A DNA stretch of 21,072 nucleotides from Spirochaeta sp. (GTDB lineage: Bacteria; Spirochaetota; Spirochaetia; DSM-27196; Alkalispirochaetaceae), in the NCBI GenBank assembly GCA_027859055.1, contig JAQIBO010000135.1, positions 1 to 21,072 of the forward strand. Direction: 5' to 3'. The notes below the pieces were generated by a model. The model had not been told where the DNA came from, did not search any database, and saw only the letters and a list, made by a program, of their open reading frames with translations. A program made the translations under genes and the position numbers. Positions 1 to 7,661 of this stretch are shown here, one piece after another (position 1 is the stretch's first letter; each line of letters starts with the position of its first letter).

Positions 1-639
1 GGTGTATTCGGCAAGCCGGCGGCACAACAGATAGTTCTGCCGGGTATCCACTGTAAAAGAGGCACGAATACCGGCAAAATCATCGGGTGCCGCTTGGGTT
101 TCGATATCAAACGCGTTGATATCCCGACTCAGCGTTTCAAAGAGAACCCCGGGTTTCCACCGCAGCTGTCCTGCCGCGGCAAGATCTCCAAGTACCGGCA
201 GGACGTCCCGTCGAACTACTTCGACGGTGAATCCGACGGGATACCCGTCGGCGAACGTGTAGTCGCACCAGGAACGACGGTGCAGATCAACCAGGTCCCG
301 GGCTTGCCGGGTATCAAAGAAGGGCGCATCAAGTCGGAGCACCAGAAGCTGTTCCACGCCGGTTTCGAGAACGTCGTGAAGATGACGGTAGATCAATGCC
401 GCCTCGCCACCGAATCCGAAATGTGCCTCCCAATCGGAGAACCCGGGAACGGTCTCGACTACCCCCCGTTCATTTGCACTCAACTCACCACCGATTGCGA
501 TCGGCGGGTGTTCAAAACCGTCAATTCCCGAGAGCTCTGCCAGGCGTCGCGCAAAAAGTTCCGCCGGTGTTGAACCGTCGGGAAACGCTGTTGTGAGGTA
601 CACTGGTGCGCCAAAAACGGAAATGACGATACGATCCAT
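1..639 (-). CDS. probable spiro-SPASM-type protein, N-terminal part (cut by window edge)
   Basis: The frame is open from an ATG at 639 to the window edge, giving 213 residues with no stop, so the C-terminal part lies outside. The visible part begins MDRIVISVFGAP and resembles a nucleotidyltransferase-like fold: LDAPF at residues 103-107, then a His at 120 and DYTFADGYPVG at 126-136. I associate this layout with the N-terminal domain of spirochaetal spiro-SPASM proteins, whose C-terminal half is a radical SAM/SPASM module. That half is not visible, so the family call is inference from memory of the motif. There is no Shine-Dalgarno sequence. A promoter ends six bases before the ATG, suggesting a leaderless message. 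It is divergent from xseA. It could instead be another cytidylyltransferase-like protein. Confidence 0.5.
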   Translation of the reverse strand, partial: MDRIVISVFGAPVYLTTAFPDGSTPAELFARRLAELSGIDGFEHPPIAIGGELSANERGVVETVPGFSDWEAHFGFGGEAALIYRHLHDVLETGVEQLLVLRLDAPFFDTRQARDLVDLHRRSWCDYTFADGYPVGFTVEVVRRDVLPVLGDLAAAGQLRWKPGVLFETLSRDINAFDIETQAAPDDFAGIRASFTVDTRQNYLLCRRLAEYT

Positions 640-645
640 GTATCT

Positions 646-674
646 AATGTATCGACAGGGCTTGAGCGTGTCAT
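646..674 (-). promoter_or_regulatory. leaderless promoter of the spiro-SPASM-like gene
   Basis: Reading the minus strand, ATGACA (674-669) is followed by a 17-base spacer and TACATT (651-646), then six bases to the ATG at 639. The expected transcription start falls at or next to the start codon. It overlaps the divergent xseA promoter. Confidence 0.55.
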
Positions 675-690
675 GAGGGAGCGGTAGCAT
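662..690 (+). promoter_or_regulatory. xseA promoter, probably leaderless
   Basis: TTGAGC (662-667), 17 bases, TAGCAT (685-690), then eight bases to the xseA ATG at 699. No Shine-Dalgarno sequence can fit downstream of the predicted start site. It shares 662-674 with the divergent promoter on the other strand. Confidence 0.55.
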
Positions 691-698
691 AGACGGGT

Positions 699-1913
699 AT
701 GCTTCCATCAGCGGATGACGCAGCCCGCGTTTTTGCGGTATCAGAGATTACAAACCTGATCAAAACGACCCTTGAGGGCCGGTTTCCCCGTGTCATGGTG
801 ACCGGTGAGGTCTCGAATTTCCGGCCCGCCGCAAGCGGCCACTGGTATTTCAGTCTGAAAGACGCCGATGCGGTAATTCAATGTGCGATGTTCCGGGGAA
901 GCCAACGCCACGCGCGTAGCGTTCCCGCAGACGGTGACCTTGTTGAAGTTGCCGGGGCGATCAGCGTGTATCCACCGCGGGGATCCTACCAGCTTATCGT
1001 ACACAGCATGCGACAAGCCGGCCGTGGCGACATTCTTGCCCTGCTTGATGACCGAAAGCGCCGTTTGGCAGCAGAAGGACTCTTTGAGCAAAACCGCCCG
1101 CTTCCCACGCTTCCGGCAGCGGTGGCGGTGGTAACCTCTCCGACCGGAGCGGCGATACGGGATATTATCGATGTGCTCCGACGCCGACGAACCAGAATCA
1201 CGATTCGCATCGTACCGGTACCTGTTCAGGGAGACCAGGCCGCCTCCCGCATCGCCGCGGCGGTACGCTATGCGGGATTTCACCGCCTCGGTGAGACGAT
1301 TATCGTTGGACGGGGCGGCGGTTCGATCGAAGACCTGCTTCCGTTCAGTGACGAAGCGGTGATACGCGCGATCGCCGCATCACCAGTGCCGGTCGTGTCG
1401 GCCGTCGGGCATGAAACCGATTGGGCGTTAAGTGACCTGGCGGCGGATTCCCGCGCTCCGACACCATCTGCAGCGGCGGAACTGGTGTCTGCGGTAGAAC
1501 AGGATATTGCGGAACGGATCGCGCTGCGACAGATGGACATACTGCGTGGGTACCGCTCCCATCTTGACGGCCTGCAGAACCGTCTCGCCCGGGTCGGCGA
1601 GGAGGAGCTGCGGTACCGGTTCCGAAACCTGGTTCAGCCGTGGTACCAGCGACTGGATGACGCGCGAGCGCGCATTATCGACGGCGTTCAGGGCCGCCTG
1701 CAACATCTGCGCCACCGCGTCGCGCTGCTTCATGAGCGGATCGATGGCGCGTCGCCCTACGAGCCGCTCAACCGCGGGTTCGCGCTGATCCGTGACGCCC
1801 GGACCGATTCCATCGTGCTGCGGGCTGAACGCGTACCGTACGGCGAACCGCTCCGCGCCCAATTTGCCGACGGTTCCATACTGGTAGAGAGGATTGATGA
1901 TGAAAAACTTTGA
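699..1913 (+). CDS. xseA: exodeoxyribonuclease VII large subunit
   Basis: This is the catalytic subunit of exonuclease VII, which degrades single-stranded DNA from both ends in the cytoplasm. The 404-residue product is a little shorter than the E. coli protein (about 456). The N-terminal OB-fold domain (residues about 8-105) carries the typical GEVSNFRPAASGHWYFSLKD stretch. The nuclease domain shows SPTGAAIRDI from about 147, GRGGGSIEDL from about 204 and AVGHETDWAL from about 236, all family hallmarks. A coiled-coil region (about 265-350) that would bind XseB follows. The ATG at 699 is the first in frame after a promoter and aligns with the family N-terminus. It overlaps xseB by 14 bases, so the two are translated together. 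Confidence 0.95.
   Translation: MLPSADDAARVFAVSEITNLIKTTLEGRFPRVMVTGEVSNFRPAASGHWYFSLKDADAVIQCAMFRGSQRHARSVPADGDLVEVAGAISVYPPRGSYQLIVHSMRQAGRGDILALLDDRKRRLAAEGLFEQNRPLPTLPAAVAVVTSPTGAAIRDIIDVLRRRRTRITIRIVPVPVQGDQAASRIAAAVRYAGFHRLGETIIVGRGGGSIEDLLPFSDEAVIRAIAASPVPVVSAVGHETDWALSDLAADSRAPTPSAAAELVSAVEQDIAERIALRQMDILRGYRSHLDGLQNRLARVGEEELRYRFRNLVQPWYQRLDDARARIIDGVQGRLQHLRHRVALLHERIDGASPYEPLNRGFALIRDARTDSIVLRAERVPYGEPLRAQFADGSILVERIDDEKL
1886..1892 (+). promoter_or_regulatory. xseB ribosome binding site
   Basis: AGAGAGG lies inside the end of xseA, seven bases before the ATG at 1900. TTG at 1894 and ATG at 1897 are also in frame, but this purine block favours 1900. Confidence 0.45.
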
Positions 1914-2187
1914 AAGCCGCCTTGCCCGCCTCGAAGAAATAGCGGAGAAACTGCGGAACGGCGAGATTCCGATCGACGAAGCGACGGTCCTGTTTGAGGA
2001 AGGCATGGAGCTCTCCCGCTCACTTGATCGGGAACTGCAACAGATGGAACAACGGATCGAGATTCTCACCACGCCCCCCGAGAACACCGAGAGTCCACCG
2101 GAGCTGGAACTGTTTCCCGACACCGCGGTTCCCGACGCCGCTGCCGGGTCACCTGCAACCGAAGAGACGAGTCGCGACGGCGAGTAG
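1900..2187 (+). CDS. xseB: exodeoxyribonuclease VII small subunit
   Basis: This is the small helical subunit that binds XseA to form active exonuclease VII. The start of the protein (KNFESRLARLEEIAEKLRNG, then a FEEGMELSRSLDREL stretch) is the standard two-helix XseB domain. It is followed by about 35 acidic, proline-rich residues that E. coli XseB (80 residues) lacks; these look disordered. The predicted length is 95 residues. Starts at 1894 (TTG), 1897 (ATG) and 1900 (ATG) are all possible; 1900 has the best-spaced ribosome site. Its 5' end overlaps xseA, implying translational coupling. Confidence 0.93.
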   Translation: MKNFESRLARLEEIAEKLRNGEIPIDEATVLFEEGMELSRSLDRELQQMEQRIEILTTPPENTESPPELELFPDTAVPDAAAGSPATEETSRDGE

Positions 2188-2203
2188 TCGCGTCACCGCG
2201 TGT

Positions 2204-2689
2204 TCACCGACCCTCAACCCAGCCGGGAAGATCCGCCAGTTCCACGACCGTTCCCGCCGTGATGCCCAGCTGGCCGAAACGTCCCCGGTTCACTTCAAGG
2301 GCGTATTTGGCGGGATAGCGCGATGGAACCGGATCCAAAGACAGAGGCTCCATATCCCGAATTTCCAGGATCTCACCGCGCGAGTTGATGTACGCAATCG
2401 ACAACGGAATGCGCGTGTTTTTCATCCAGAAACTCCGGGGAGCTGCTTCAGGAAACACGAACAGCATCCCCCGGCCGGGAGCCAGCTCGTCACGATTCAT
2501 CAGTCCCGTTGCCCGTTCGTCCGGGTCATCGGCGATCTCCACCTCAAACGTATGCGACCCAACCTCCAGAGCGACAAAACGGTCCGACGCGTCACTGGCC
2601 TCACACGAAACGGTCGTTGTAAGAACCGTTGTTATTAACAGGACCGCAAAGGCGGATGCGCGTCTCCGTCCCGATCTATTGCGTCGCAT
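2204..2689 (-). CDS. DUF192 family lipoprotein
   Basis: A 161-residue exported protein with one DUF192 domain. Residues 1-28 form a basic and then hydrophobic leader ending TTTVSC, with Cys29 in a plausible spirochaetal lipobox, so it is probably a lipoprotein. The domain spans about 37-155: GLMNRDELAPGRGMLFVF from 62, FWMKNT at 87-92 and IPLSIAYI from 94 are the conserved elements. The biochemical role of the family is unknown. The start lies five bases after the stop of the upstream secreted-protein gene, so both are in one operon. It converges on xseB with a 16-base gap. Confidence 0.85.
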   Translation of the reverse strand: MRRNRSGRRRASAFAVLLITTVLTTTVSCEASDASDRFVALEVGSHTFEVEIADDPDERATGLMNRDELAPGRGMLFVFPEAAPRSFWMKNTRIPLSIAYINSRGEILEIRDMEPLSLDPVPSRYPAKYALEVNRGRFGQLGITAGTVVELADLPGWVEGR

Positions 2690-2694
2690 TACCG

Positions 2695-3249
2695 TCAGAA
2701 CTCCTCAAGAAACGCCTCGCGGGTGGTATCCTCAACCGCCTCCCGGGTGCGCGCCTGACCGCGTCGTTCCCGAAAAACGGCGAGGTCCAGATACTGGACG
2801 GTCAACGGTCGTTCCAATTCTATTCGAGTCGTTTCGTCTTCCCAGATCGCGCGTTGCGGATCGAGATCGACCGGGTCCCCGTAGCGCGTGCGGAGTTGTT
2901 CGAACAGTTGAAAGTAGTCGACCCGTTGCTGATTCAGATAGAGTGATATGTTGTACACCCGTCCGTTGTGGAACGCCAGAAGCCCCCGGTCCACATACCC
3001 TCGTCCACGTGTATCGATCTGTTCCTGTCCGTCGGAAAGAGCCATCGAGACGTCCGGCCGGCCACGGTACTGAAACGCCGAATCACCGCGGAGCGCGTCT
3101 TCAGCTTCCGCAAATGTCAAACCGAGTTGCACCGCTCGAAACCCCCGGCGAAGGGAAAGATCCGGATCCTGAGCGTTCGTATTTTTCGGAAAGAACACCA
3201 GAAGAACGATCGCAACGAGGACAACGCCGAATTTTTGCGCCGCATTCAT
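2695..3249 (-). CDS. secreted protein of unknown function
   Basis: A 184-residue protein with a clear signal peptide (hydrophobic residues 8-20, cleavage probably after NTNA at 26). The mature part starts with a short repeat-like helix (LSLRRGFRAVQLGLTFAEAE), similar in style to small periplasmic proteins that compare predicted and observed residues along an amphipathic domain. It contains a region with RYGDP and IWEDETTRIEL (about 135-155) that resembles beta-rich lipoprotein-like domains. I do not recognise a family. It is the first gene of a two-gene operon with the DUF192 lipoprotein and is divergent from the PEGA gene, with only 47 bases between start codons. TAGCAT sits seven bases before the ATG. 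Confidence 0.75.
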   Translation of the reverse strand: MNAAQKFGVVLVAIVLLVFFPKNTNAQDPDLSLRRGFRAVQLGLTFAEAEDALRGDSAFQYRGRPDVSMALSDGQEQIDTRGRGYVDRGLLAFHNGRVYNISLYLNQQRVDYFQLFEQLRTRYGDPVDLDPQRAIWEDETTRIELERPLTVQYLDLAVFRERRGQARTREAVEDTTREAFLEEF

Positions 3250-3256
3250 ATACTGT

Positions 3257-3285
3257 ATGCTATCGGCACACGCCTCGATTGACTA
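3257..3285 (-). promoter_or_regulatory. promoter of the secreted protein-DUF192 operon, probably leaderless
   Basis: On the minus strand TAGTCA (3285-3280), 17 bases, TAGCAT (3262-3257), then seven bases to the ATG at 3249. The -35 overlaps the -10 of the opposing PEGA promoter. Confidence 0.45.
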
Positions 3286-3289
3286 TACT
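3284..3289 (+). promoter_or_regulatory. -10 element of the PEGA gene, probably leaderless
   Basis: TATACT, seven bases before the ATG at 3297. No convincing -35 lies at 16-18 bases, so this rests on the -10 and its position. GGAG touches the ATG directly and is too close to act as a ribosome site. Confidence 0.4.
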
Positions 3290-3296
3290 TCCGGAG

Positions 3297-4955
3297 ATGG
3301 GCCTGCTGCCTTTGAAACGATCAGTGTCGGCACCTCACTCGCCTGGGCGCGTTATTGCGGTCGCGTGTTTCGCGGTGGTATCTCTTCTTGCAGCGCCAAT
3401 ATCCGCGCAAAGCGGCGATGGCGGCTCGTTTCTTACCGCTACCCTCGATCTTCGCAGCACCCCCGCAGGAGCGACGGTCTCGATTGACGGACGCACGGTC
3501 GGGGCCACGCCCCTGACCGTTTCGAACATTCGTCCGGGACGACGGCGGGTGCGGGTTACCTTCCGCGGGTACTCCCCGGTTGATCAATGGGTGGATATTC
3601 CGGCGGGAGAGACGGTCGAACGCACCTTTGACCTGGAGCCGCTACGCGGTACGATTATTTTTGAGAGCAACGCAGATACGGCGCTCGAAGCGTACCTCAA
3701 CGGTGGCTGGCGCCCGGTTACTGAGCTGGAATTGCCCCCCGGGACCCATACAATTCGGTTTCGGGCGTTTGGATACGAACCGCGACGGCAACGCGTATCT
3801 GTAACCGCTTCCACCGGAGACGGGGGCGCCGAGGCGGACCCTCCGGAGCTGGTGATCGTCACGCTCGAACAAATTGAGCGGCCAACCGTTCGCATCACCG
3901 ACATAAGCGAGCCGATTCGGGCCACCGATGGAACGCTTCTCTCTCCGTTGGTTCTCGACGTGACAACCGACGCCCCCGCAGCGGTTCACGTGGTCGTCAC
4001 CGAGGCCGGGGGAATTGAGGTGTACACTGCGGTAGAAACACTTGTCCGGCGGACAACGCACGTCACCTGGGACGGCCGCGCTTACGAAAGAGTCGGTAAA
4101 AATGACACGGGCGGCGCAACGGCAGTGAATGATATCACCGTCCCGCTGGTACCGGCCGGGGAGTACACGGTCGTAATTCGCGGAACGGATCGTGAGCTCT
4201 CGGGAGCGCCGATAACGCGGAGCTTTACGGTGGAATCCCGTGCCGACCGCCGGGGAGACATTCTGTGGCTGAACGGATTTGGTACGCCGCTTTTCCCTCT
4301 ACCGATAACGTCCACCCAGCCGCGTTACGTCGCAACGGTTGGCGGTGGCAGCCGGTATGAATATATCGATACCGCAGAATGGACCGTTCCCGCTTACTTC
4401 CGAGCAGGAGCGATTCTTTTTGAGGCGGTGGTACTGTCCGCGTCTGGAGAGCTGAGTGTTGCCGGGGACGACACGGAACCGACCGGCCTCTTCGCCTTCA
4501 ACCTGGGTACGATCCGGTATGCCCCAAACGACGTGGTCGCCGTGGCGGCGCACGCAGCCATGACCGCGGACGAGATCACCGGCGGATCGGTTGAGGAATC
4601 CCGATTTCGGGGCGATCTTCCGGTGAGCGTTCAGCTTGGACCTGTGCGACTAGCGACAGTTCCGGGAATTCGGTTTGACGCGGGACGGAATTTCGCATCT
4701 TTCGAGCGCGTTATTCCTGCAGCAGGTGGAGCGGTATCCGTGGACCACCGGGCGCTGCGGGCAACTCTCGCCGGCGAACTCCGCTGGTACCTGTCGCCGC
4801 TCCGCGCCGCGGATATTCAACAGAGTTACGCCGTTGATCTCGCGTACGACCCGCCCACGTCACCGGTCGCGGTCTATGCAGCACTGGTTCTGAACAACTT
4901 GCAGGAGGGGTACAGCGTCCGCGGCGAGGCGGGCGTGGCACTTTCTATTCGGTAG
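3297..4955 (+). CDS. PEGA-domain envelope protein with beta-rich C-terminal domain
   Basis: A 552-residue exported protein. Residues 1-37 form a signal peptide (hydrophobic 19-33, cleavage near ISA-Q). A PEGA domain (about 44-115) carries STPAGATVSIDG, TPLTV and the later GYSPV motif; a second, more diverged PEGA-like repeat follows (about 115-200, LPPGTHTIRFRAFGYEP). The middle region (about 205-320) resembles an FlgD-type Ig domain (VPLVPAGEYTVVIRGTD). The last 230 residues alternate polar and hydrophobic residues and end in aromatic or basic strands, as in an outer-membrane barrel. PEGA domains are associated with surface or S-layer proteins. The open frame runs far upstream, but that part is antisense to two real genes, so the ATG at 3297 is preferred. 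Confidence 0.8.
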   Translation: MGLLPLKRSVSAPHSPGRVIAVACFAVVSLLAAPISAQSGDGGSFLTATLDLRSTPAGATVSIDGRTVGATPLTVSNIRPGRRRVRVTFRGYSPVDQWVDIPAGETVERTFDLEPLRGTIIFESNADTALEAYLNGGWRPVTELELPPGTHTIRFRAFGYEPRRQRVSVTASTGDGGAEADPPELVIVTLEQIERPTVRITDISEPIRATDGTLLSPLVLDVTTDAPAAVHVVVTEAGGIEVYTAVETLVRRTTHVTWDGRAYERVGKNDTGGATAVNDITVPLVPAGEYTVVIRGTDRELSGAPITRSFTVESRADRRGDILWLNGFGTPLFPLPITSTQPRYVATVGGGSRYEYIDTAEWTVPAYFRAGAILFEAVVLSASGELSVAGDDTEPTGLFAFNLGTIRYAPNDVVAVAAHAAMTADEITGGSVEESRFRGDLPVSVQLGPVRLATVPGIRFDAGRNFASFERVIPAAGGAVSVDHRALRATLAGELRWYLSPLRAADIQQSYAVDLAYDPPTSPVAVYAALVLNNLQEGYSVRGEAGVALSIR

Positions 4956-5014
4956 GTTCTTCGGAAGGAGTGAGAGGCTTTGTCATGCGTGGGCGCGTCG
5001 GAACGCGAGTACGC

Positions 5015-5380
5015 CTATATCGACATATATACCAGCGCCAGCGCGCCAAAGGAAGCGACCATTACCGCCAGGATCAGCCAGAACAACCACGCGGGCGCGC
5101 CGTCAGACCCGGATTTTCCGGACGCCACGGAGAACAACTTTTGCAGGAGTCCCTCCCCGGAAACGGCAGAGGTGCGACCCGGCGAGGAGCCCCCGGTATC
5201 ACGCACCCGATGCTCCCCCAGGAACCCGCAGGAGGGACACCCGTGACGAAACTCGTGCAGTTTTCCGCGATATCCGCACTGGGGACATTTGATTGCGGAA
5301 AAGACCGCACCGCAGTGCGAGCACAACTCATCGCGCTGGTCGACCTCCTCCCCGCAATTTCCGCAGAAAAAGCGCCGCAT
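5015..5380 (-). CDS. double zinc-ribbon protein with C-terminal membrane anchor
   Basis: A 121-residue protein. Two zinc-ribbon units are visible: Cys6/Cys9 with Cys20/Cys23, and Cys32/Cys35 with Cys48/Cys51, each as CxxC pairs. A flexible Ser/Gly-rich linker follows, then one hydrophobic helix at about 97-118 near the C-terminus, suggesting a tail-anchored protein with the ribbons in the cytoplasm. Function is unknown; such proteins often serve as small adaptors. The ATG shares one base with the stop of the upstream gene (TAATG), a sign of translational coupling, and it is the last gene of a three-gene operon. Confidence 0.82.
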   Translation of the reverse strand: MRRFFCGNCGEEVDQRDELCSHCGAVFSAIKCPQCGYRGKLHEFRHGCPSCGFLGEHRVRDTGGSSPGRTSAVSGEGLLQKLFSVASGKSGSDGAPAWLFWLILAVMVASFGALALVYMSI

Positions 5381-6354
5381 TATCGCCCGGCGATATCGTT
5401 CAGAAAGATCGTCCCCCAGGTGAAGTGTTCACGCGTCATTTCGTCCCCATGGGATGAAGCGATGTCCACAGACCAGTCGTTCTCAAAAGCGAGGGGCATC
5501 ATCGATTCCACCGTATCCCGTGCGATCGACAGTTCAAGAAATGTTCCCCGGCGGACATACTGGCCAACAAGCGTTATCGTTCCGGCGGGCGCGCGAAACA
5601 CCACCGGGCCGCTGTGGTCATCGACGGGCACCACAAGCTGACCTGCGGAGCTTGCGGTGTCGCGATCGGGGAAAAGACGGAAATGGTAAAACGTACCCGC
5701 TTCAATAGGCTCTGTCGCGTCAATGGCAACGTACCACCAACCGGCGCCCAGAACGCTTTTCACGCTCCGGATTCCCGTTCCGTAGTCTCGCCAGAACAGC
5801 GCGTCGTCCTGAGACAGGAGACGCCCCCGCACGCTGTCTTCTATCCGGGCGGCGCTCTCCATCGCCCCGAACCGGACGATCGGGTCTCGCGATTCCCATT
5901 CGCCGTCCATACCGTCGAGAACGATCGGCTCTGAAAACTCGGGAACTTCCCATCGTTCGAGACGATACGCACCGTCTCCGAACGGTATGATCTCGACCGG
6001 TCCGGTTCCCTCCGGAACCGGCATGGCAACCAGCTGCAACGCCACCGGGGCGTTTCCGTCACCGAAATAGCCGACGATTACCCCGCTGTCCGACGGAATC
6101 CGCCACATCCCCCCCGGTGCGAGTGTGCGCACCTCTCCGGTGTACTCTTGAATACCCGCGATTAACTGTTCCGGATCGTCATAAAGCGCTTCCGGGCCTC
6201 CAATAACGGACTCCTCCCGTTGCGGCACGAAGGCGTAAAACAGAGGCACCCCTTCGGGATTGACGATCGTCCGATCTGCCGGCAGGGCTCCCAGCCACGC
6301 AGCGAACACCACCACCATCAGAACCGGTAACACGATACGTTTCATACTGTTCAT
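5380..6354 (-). CDS. secreted protein with possible CBM9/DOMON-like domain
   Basis: About 324 residues from the ATG at 6354, with a signal peptide (hydrophobic 7-20, cleavage near ALPAD). LDGMDGEWES at 146-155 is the kind of entry motif seen in family 9 carbohydrate-binding or DOMON-like beta sandwiches, and the following 170 residues are beta-rich (GWWYVAIDA, FYHFRLFPD, GTFLELSIAR). That assignment is weak; the protein may belong to an uncharacterised spirochaetal family. Starts at 6405 (overlapping the hydrolase gene) and 6342 (MKRIVLP) are also possible; none has a good ribosome site. It lies between the hydrolase and zinc-ribbon genes and is coupled to the latter. Confidence 0.7.
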   Translation of the reverse strand: MNSMKRIVLPVLMVVVFAAWLGALPADRTIVNPEGVPLFYAFVPQREESVIGGPEALYDDPEQLIAGIQEYTGEVRTLAPGGMWRIPSDSGVIVGYFGDGNAPVALQLVAMPVPEGTGPVEIIPFGDGAYRLERWEVPEFSEPIVLDGMDGEWESRDPIVRFGAMESAARIEDSVRGRLLSQDDALFWRDYGTGIRSVKSVLGAGWWYVAIDATEPIEAGTFYHFRLFPDRDTASSAGQLVVPVDDHSGPVVFRAPAGTITLVGQYVRRGTFLELSIARDTVESMMPLAFENDWSVDIASSHGDEMTREHFTWGTIFLNDIAGR

Positions 6355-6377
6355 ATCGGCACGTCCAGTCCCGGTAT

Positions 6378-7178
6378 TTACGACGGAAGCGACCGGGTAA
6401 ACCACTCTGTCACTCCCGCCGCCACGAGTTCCTTTTCCACCCCGCTGGTGATAACGTGTCCGGATTCGGCGAGGGTGATGGTGCGGGACTCGGCAGCCGC
6501 GATTTTCCGTTCGACCAGCTGCGCAACTCTGGCGGGCACGGTCCCATCCTTTTGCGAAACGATCGTGAGCGTCGGCGCCGTTACCCGCGGAAGTGCCCGG
6601 CGTCCGAGGCGCATCAGTTGTGCCAGCGACGCGATTTGGGCGGGACGCCGAATATTCCAGTAGTGGTCCGCGAGGTGCTGTTGGTCCGGGTCGTCGTAGC
6701 GTTCGGGATTGGAAACGGAAAACGACGGGACCAGAAACCGGAGCAGCGGCGTGAATCGAACAAACGAATTTGTTGTCGCGAACGCCGGAGCAAGCAACGC
6801 GACCCGGGAAACGGGAAAGTGGGCCGCCACGATCGTTGCAAGAAGACCGCCCATCGAGAGACCGGCAACCATCACCTCACTACTCTCACTCCGAAGGTCG
6901 AGATACGCGTCTACGGCGCCACGCAGCCAATGTCGCCAGGAGGTGTTGCGGAAATCACCACCGTTGGTTCCGTGACCGGGAAGCCGCGGCGCATAGACGG
7001 TCATCCCGCGGGCGTGCAGTTGCTCACCGAGAAAGCGCATTTCGGAGCTTTGACCGGTAAACCCGTGAAGCAGTAACACCGCAGGATTAATCGGCGACCC
7101 GTTGAGACGAAACGAGCGCGCCGCGGAAACAACCGTGGTATCCGGTGAAATGCCTGCTGAAAGGGGTCCAAAGATCAT
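6378..7178 (-). CDS. alpha/beta hydrolase (carboxylesterase/lipase type)
   Basis: A 266-residue serine hydrolase of the Est30/monoacylglycerol lipase type, expected to cleave carboxyl esters in the cytoplasm. The oxyanion region LLLHGFTG is at 35-42, the nucleophile elbow GLSMGG has Ser108, the acid is probably Asp211 (SQKDGTVP) and the base His241 (ESGHVI), so the triad is complete. A lid-like insertion lies between about 132 and 185. The true substrate is unknown. The open frame extends to an ATG at 7214, but the promoter's -10 lies between that codon and 7178, so 7178 is the start. It is the first gene of a three-gene operon and is divergent from the cupin gene. Confidence 0.9.
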   Translation of the reverse strand: MIFGPLSAGISPDTTVVSAARSFRLNGSPINPAVLLLHGFTGQSSEMRFLGEQLHARGMTVYAPRLPGHGTNGGDFRNTSWRHWLRGAVDAYLDLRSESSEVMVAGLSMGGLLATIVAAHFPVSRVALLAPAFATTNSFVRFTPLLRFLVPSFSVSNPERYDDPDQQHLADHYWNIRRPAQIASLAQLMRLGRRALPRVTAPTLTIVSQKDGTVPARVAQLVERKIAAAESRTITLAESGHVITSGVEKELVAAGVTEWFTRSLPS

Positions 7179-7184
7179 ACGGTT

Positions 7185-7214
7185 ACAGTATGTCCAACAC
7201 GCGTACTGACACAA
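7185..7214 (-). promoter_or_regulatory. hydrolase operon promoter, probably leaderless
   Basis: On the minus strand TTGTGT (7214-7209), 18 bases, TACTGT (7190-7185), then six bases to the ATG at 7178. The -35 overlaps the -35 of the divergent cupin promoter. Confidence 0.5.
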
Positions 7215-7234
7215 GGTGTCTCACCGCGTACACT
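7206..7234 (+). promoter_or_regulatory. cupin gene promoter, probably leaderless
   Basis: CTGACA (7206-7211), 17 bases, TACACT (7229-7234), then six bases to the ATG at 7241. This fixes the start codon, since the open frame extends further upstream. Confidence 0.6.
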
Positions 7235-7240
7235 ATCTGG

Positions 7241-7603
7241 ATGAAATTCGTACATCAGACAGAACCGTTCCGCGTCCCCACCGACGACGGCAAGACGATC
7301 GATGAGCATTTTGGTCTCGCTTCGGCGGGAGGAGCTGATATCAGTGTCGCCCGGATGGTAGCTCCCGGTGGATGGTCCGAGCCGGCTCAGACACCGGAGT
7401 TTGACGAGTACACGTTAATGGTTTCCGGAAAGAAACGGGTTATCGTCGACGGCGTGACGGTAGTGTTAAGCGCCGGAGAAAGTCTCCTGGTACACTCCGG
7501 TTCCACCGTCCAGTATGCCAATCCATATACGGAGGATGCGGTCTACTGGTCCGTATGTTCACCGGCGTTTTCACCCGAACGCGTTCACCGCGAGGGATCG
7601 TGA
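7241..7603 (+). CDS. small cupin-domain protein
   Basis: A 120-residue single-domain cupin, beginning MKFVHQTEPF. The core FDEYTLMVSGKKRVIVDG and LSAGESLLVHSGSTVQYANP correspond to cupin motifs 1 and 2. The usual HxH pair of motif 1 is not obvious (PEFDEY instead), so metal binding may differ from the classical pattern or be absent. A binding or small-molecule-modifying role is likely, but no substrate can be named. ATG 7241 was preferred over upstream in-frame ATGs at 7145 and 7190 because the promoter's -10 lies between them and 7241. Confidence 0.8.
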   Translation: MKFVHQTEPFRVPTDDGKTIDEHFGLASAGGADISVARMVAPGGWSEPAQTPEFDEYTLMVSGKKRVIVDGVTVVLSAGESLLVHSGSTVQYANPYTEDAVYWSVCSPAFSPERVHREGS

Positions 7604-7626
7604 CCACCGTTGTATCCGCCTGTTTG

Positions 7627-7655
7627 TTGACAGTACGCTCCGGCACACGTACTTT
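7627..7655 (+). promoter_or_regulatory. consensus promoter of the two-TM protein gene, leaderless
   Basis: TTGACA (7627-7632), 17 bases, TACTTT (7650-7655), then six bases to the ATG at 7662. This is the best -35 in the window and the clearest leaderless case: a start site about seven bases after the -10 leaves no room for a ribosome binding site. Confidence 0.7.
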
Positions 7656-7661
7656 TGCCAC

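Noticed and set aside
741..1283. Minus-strand open frame inside xseA
   Set aside because: It is a shadow of a confidently identified gene in GC-rich DNA.
2385..3296. Long open frame running into the PEGA gene from upstream
   Set aside because: It is antisense to the DUF192 and secreted-protein genes, has low-complexity Arg/Pro composition, and the signal peptide starts only after 3297.
4970..5641. Plus-strand open frame of about 220 codons
   Set aside because: It is antisense to the zinc-ribbon and secreted-protein genes, and its translation lacks any domain or hydrophobic pattern.
7515..7661. Upstream extension of the two-TM protein
   Set aside because: It overlaps the cupin gene in another frame and contains the consensus promoter for the downstream start.
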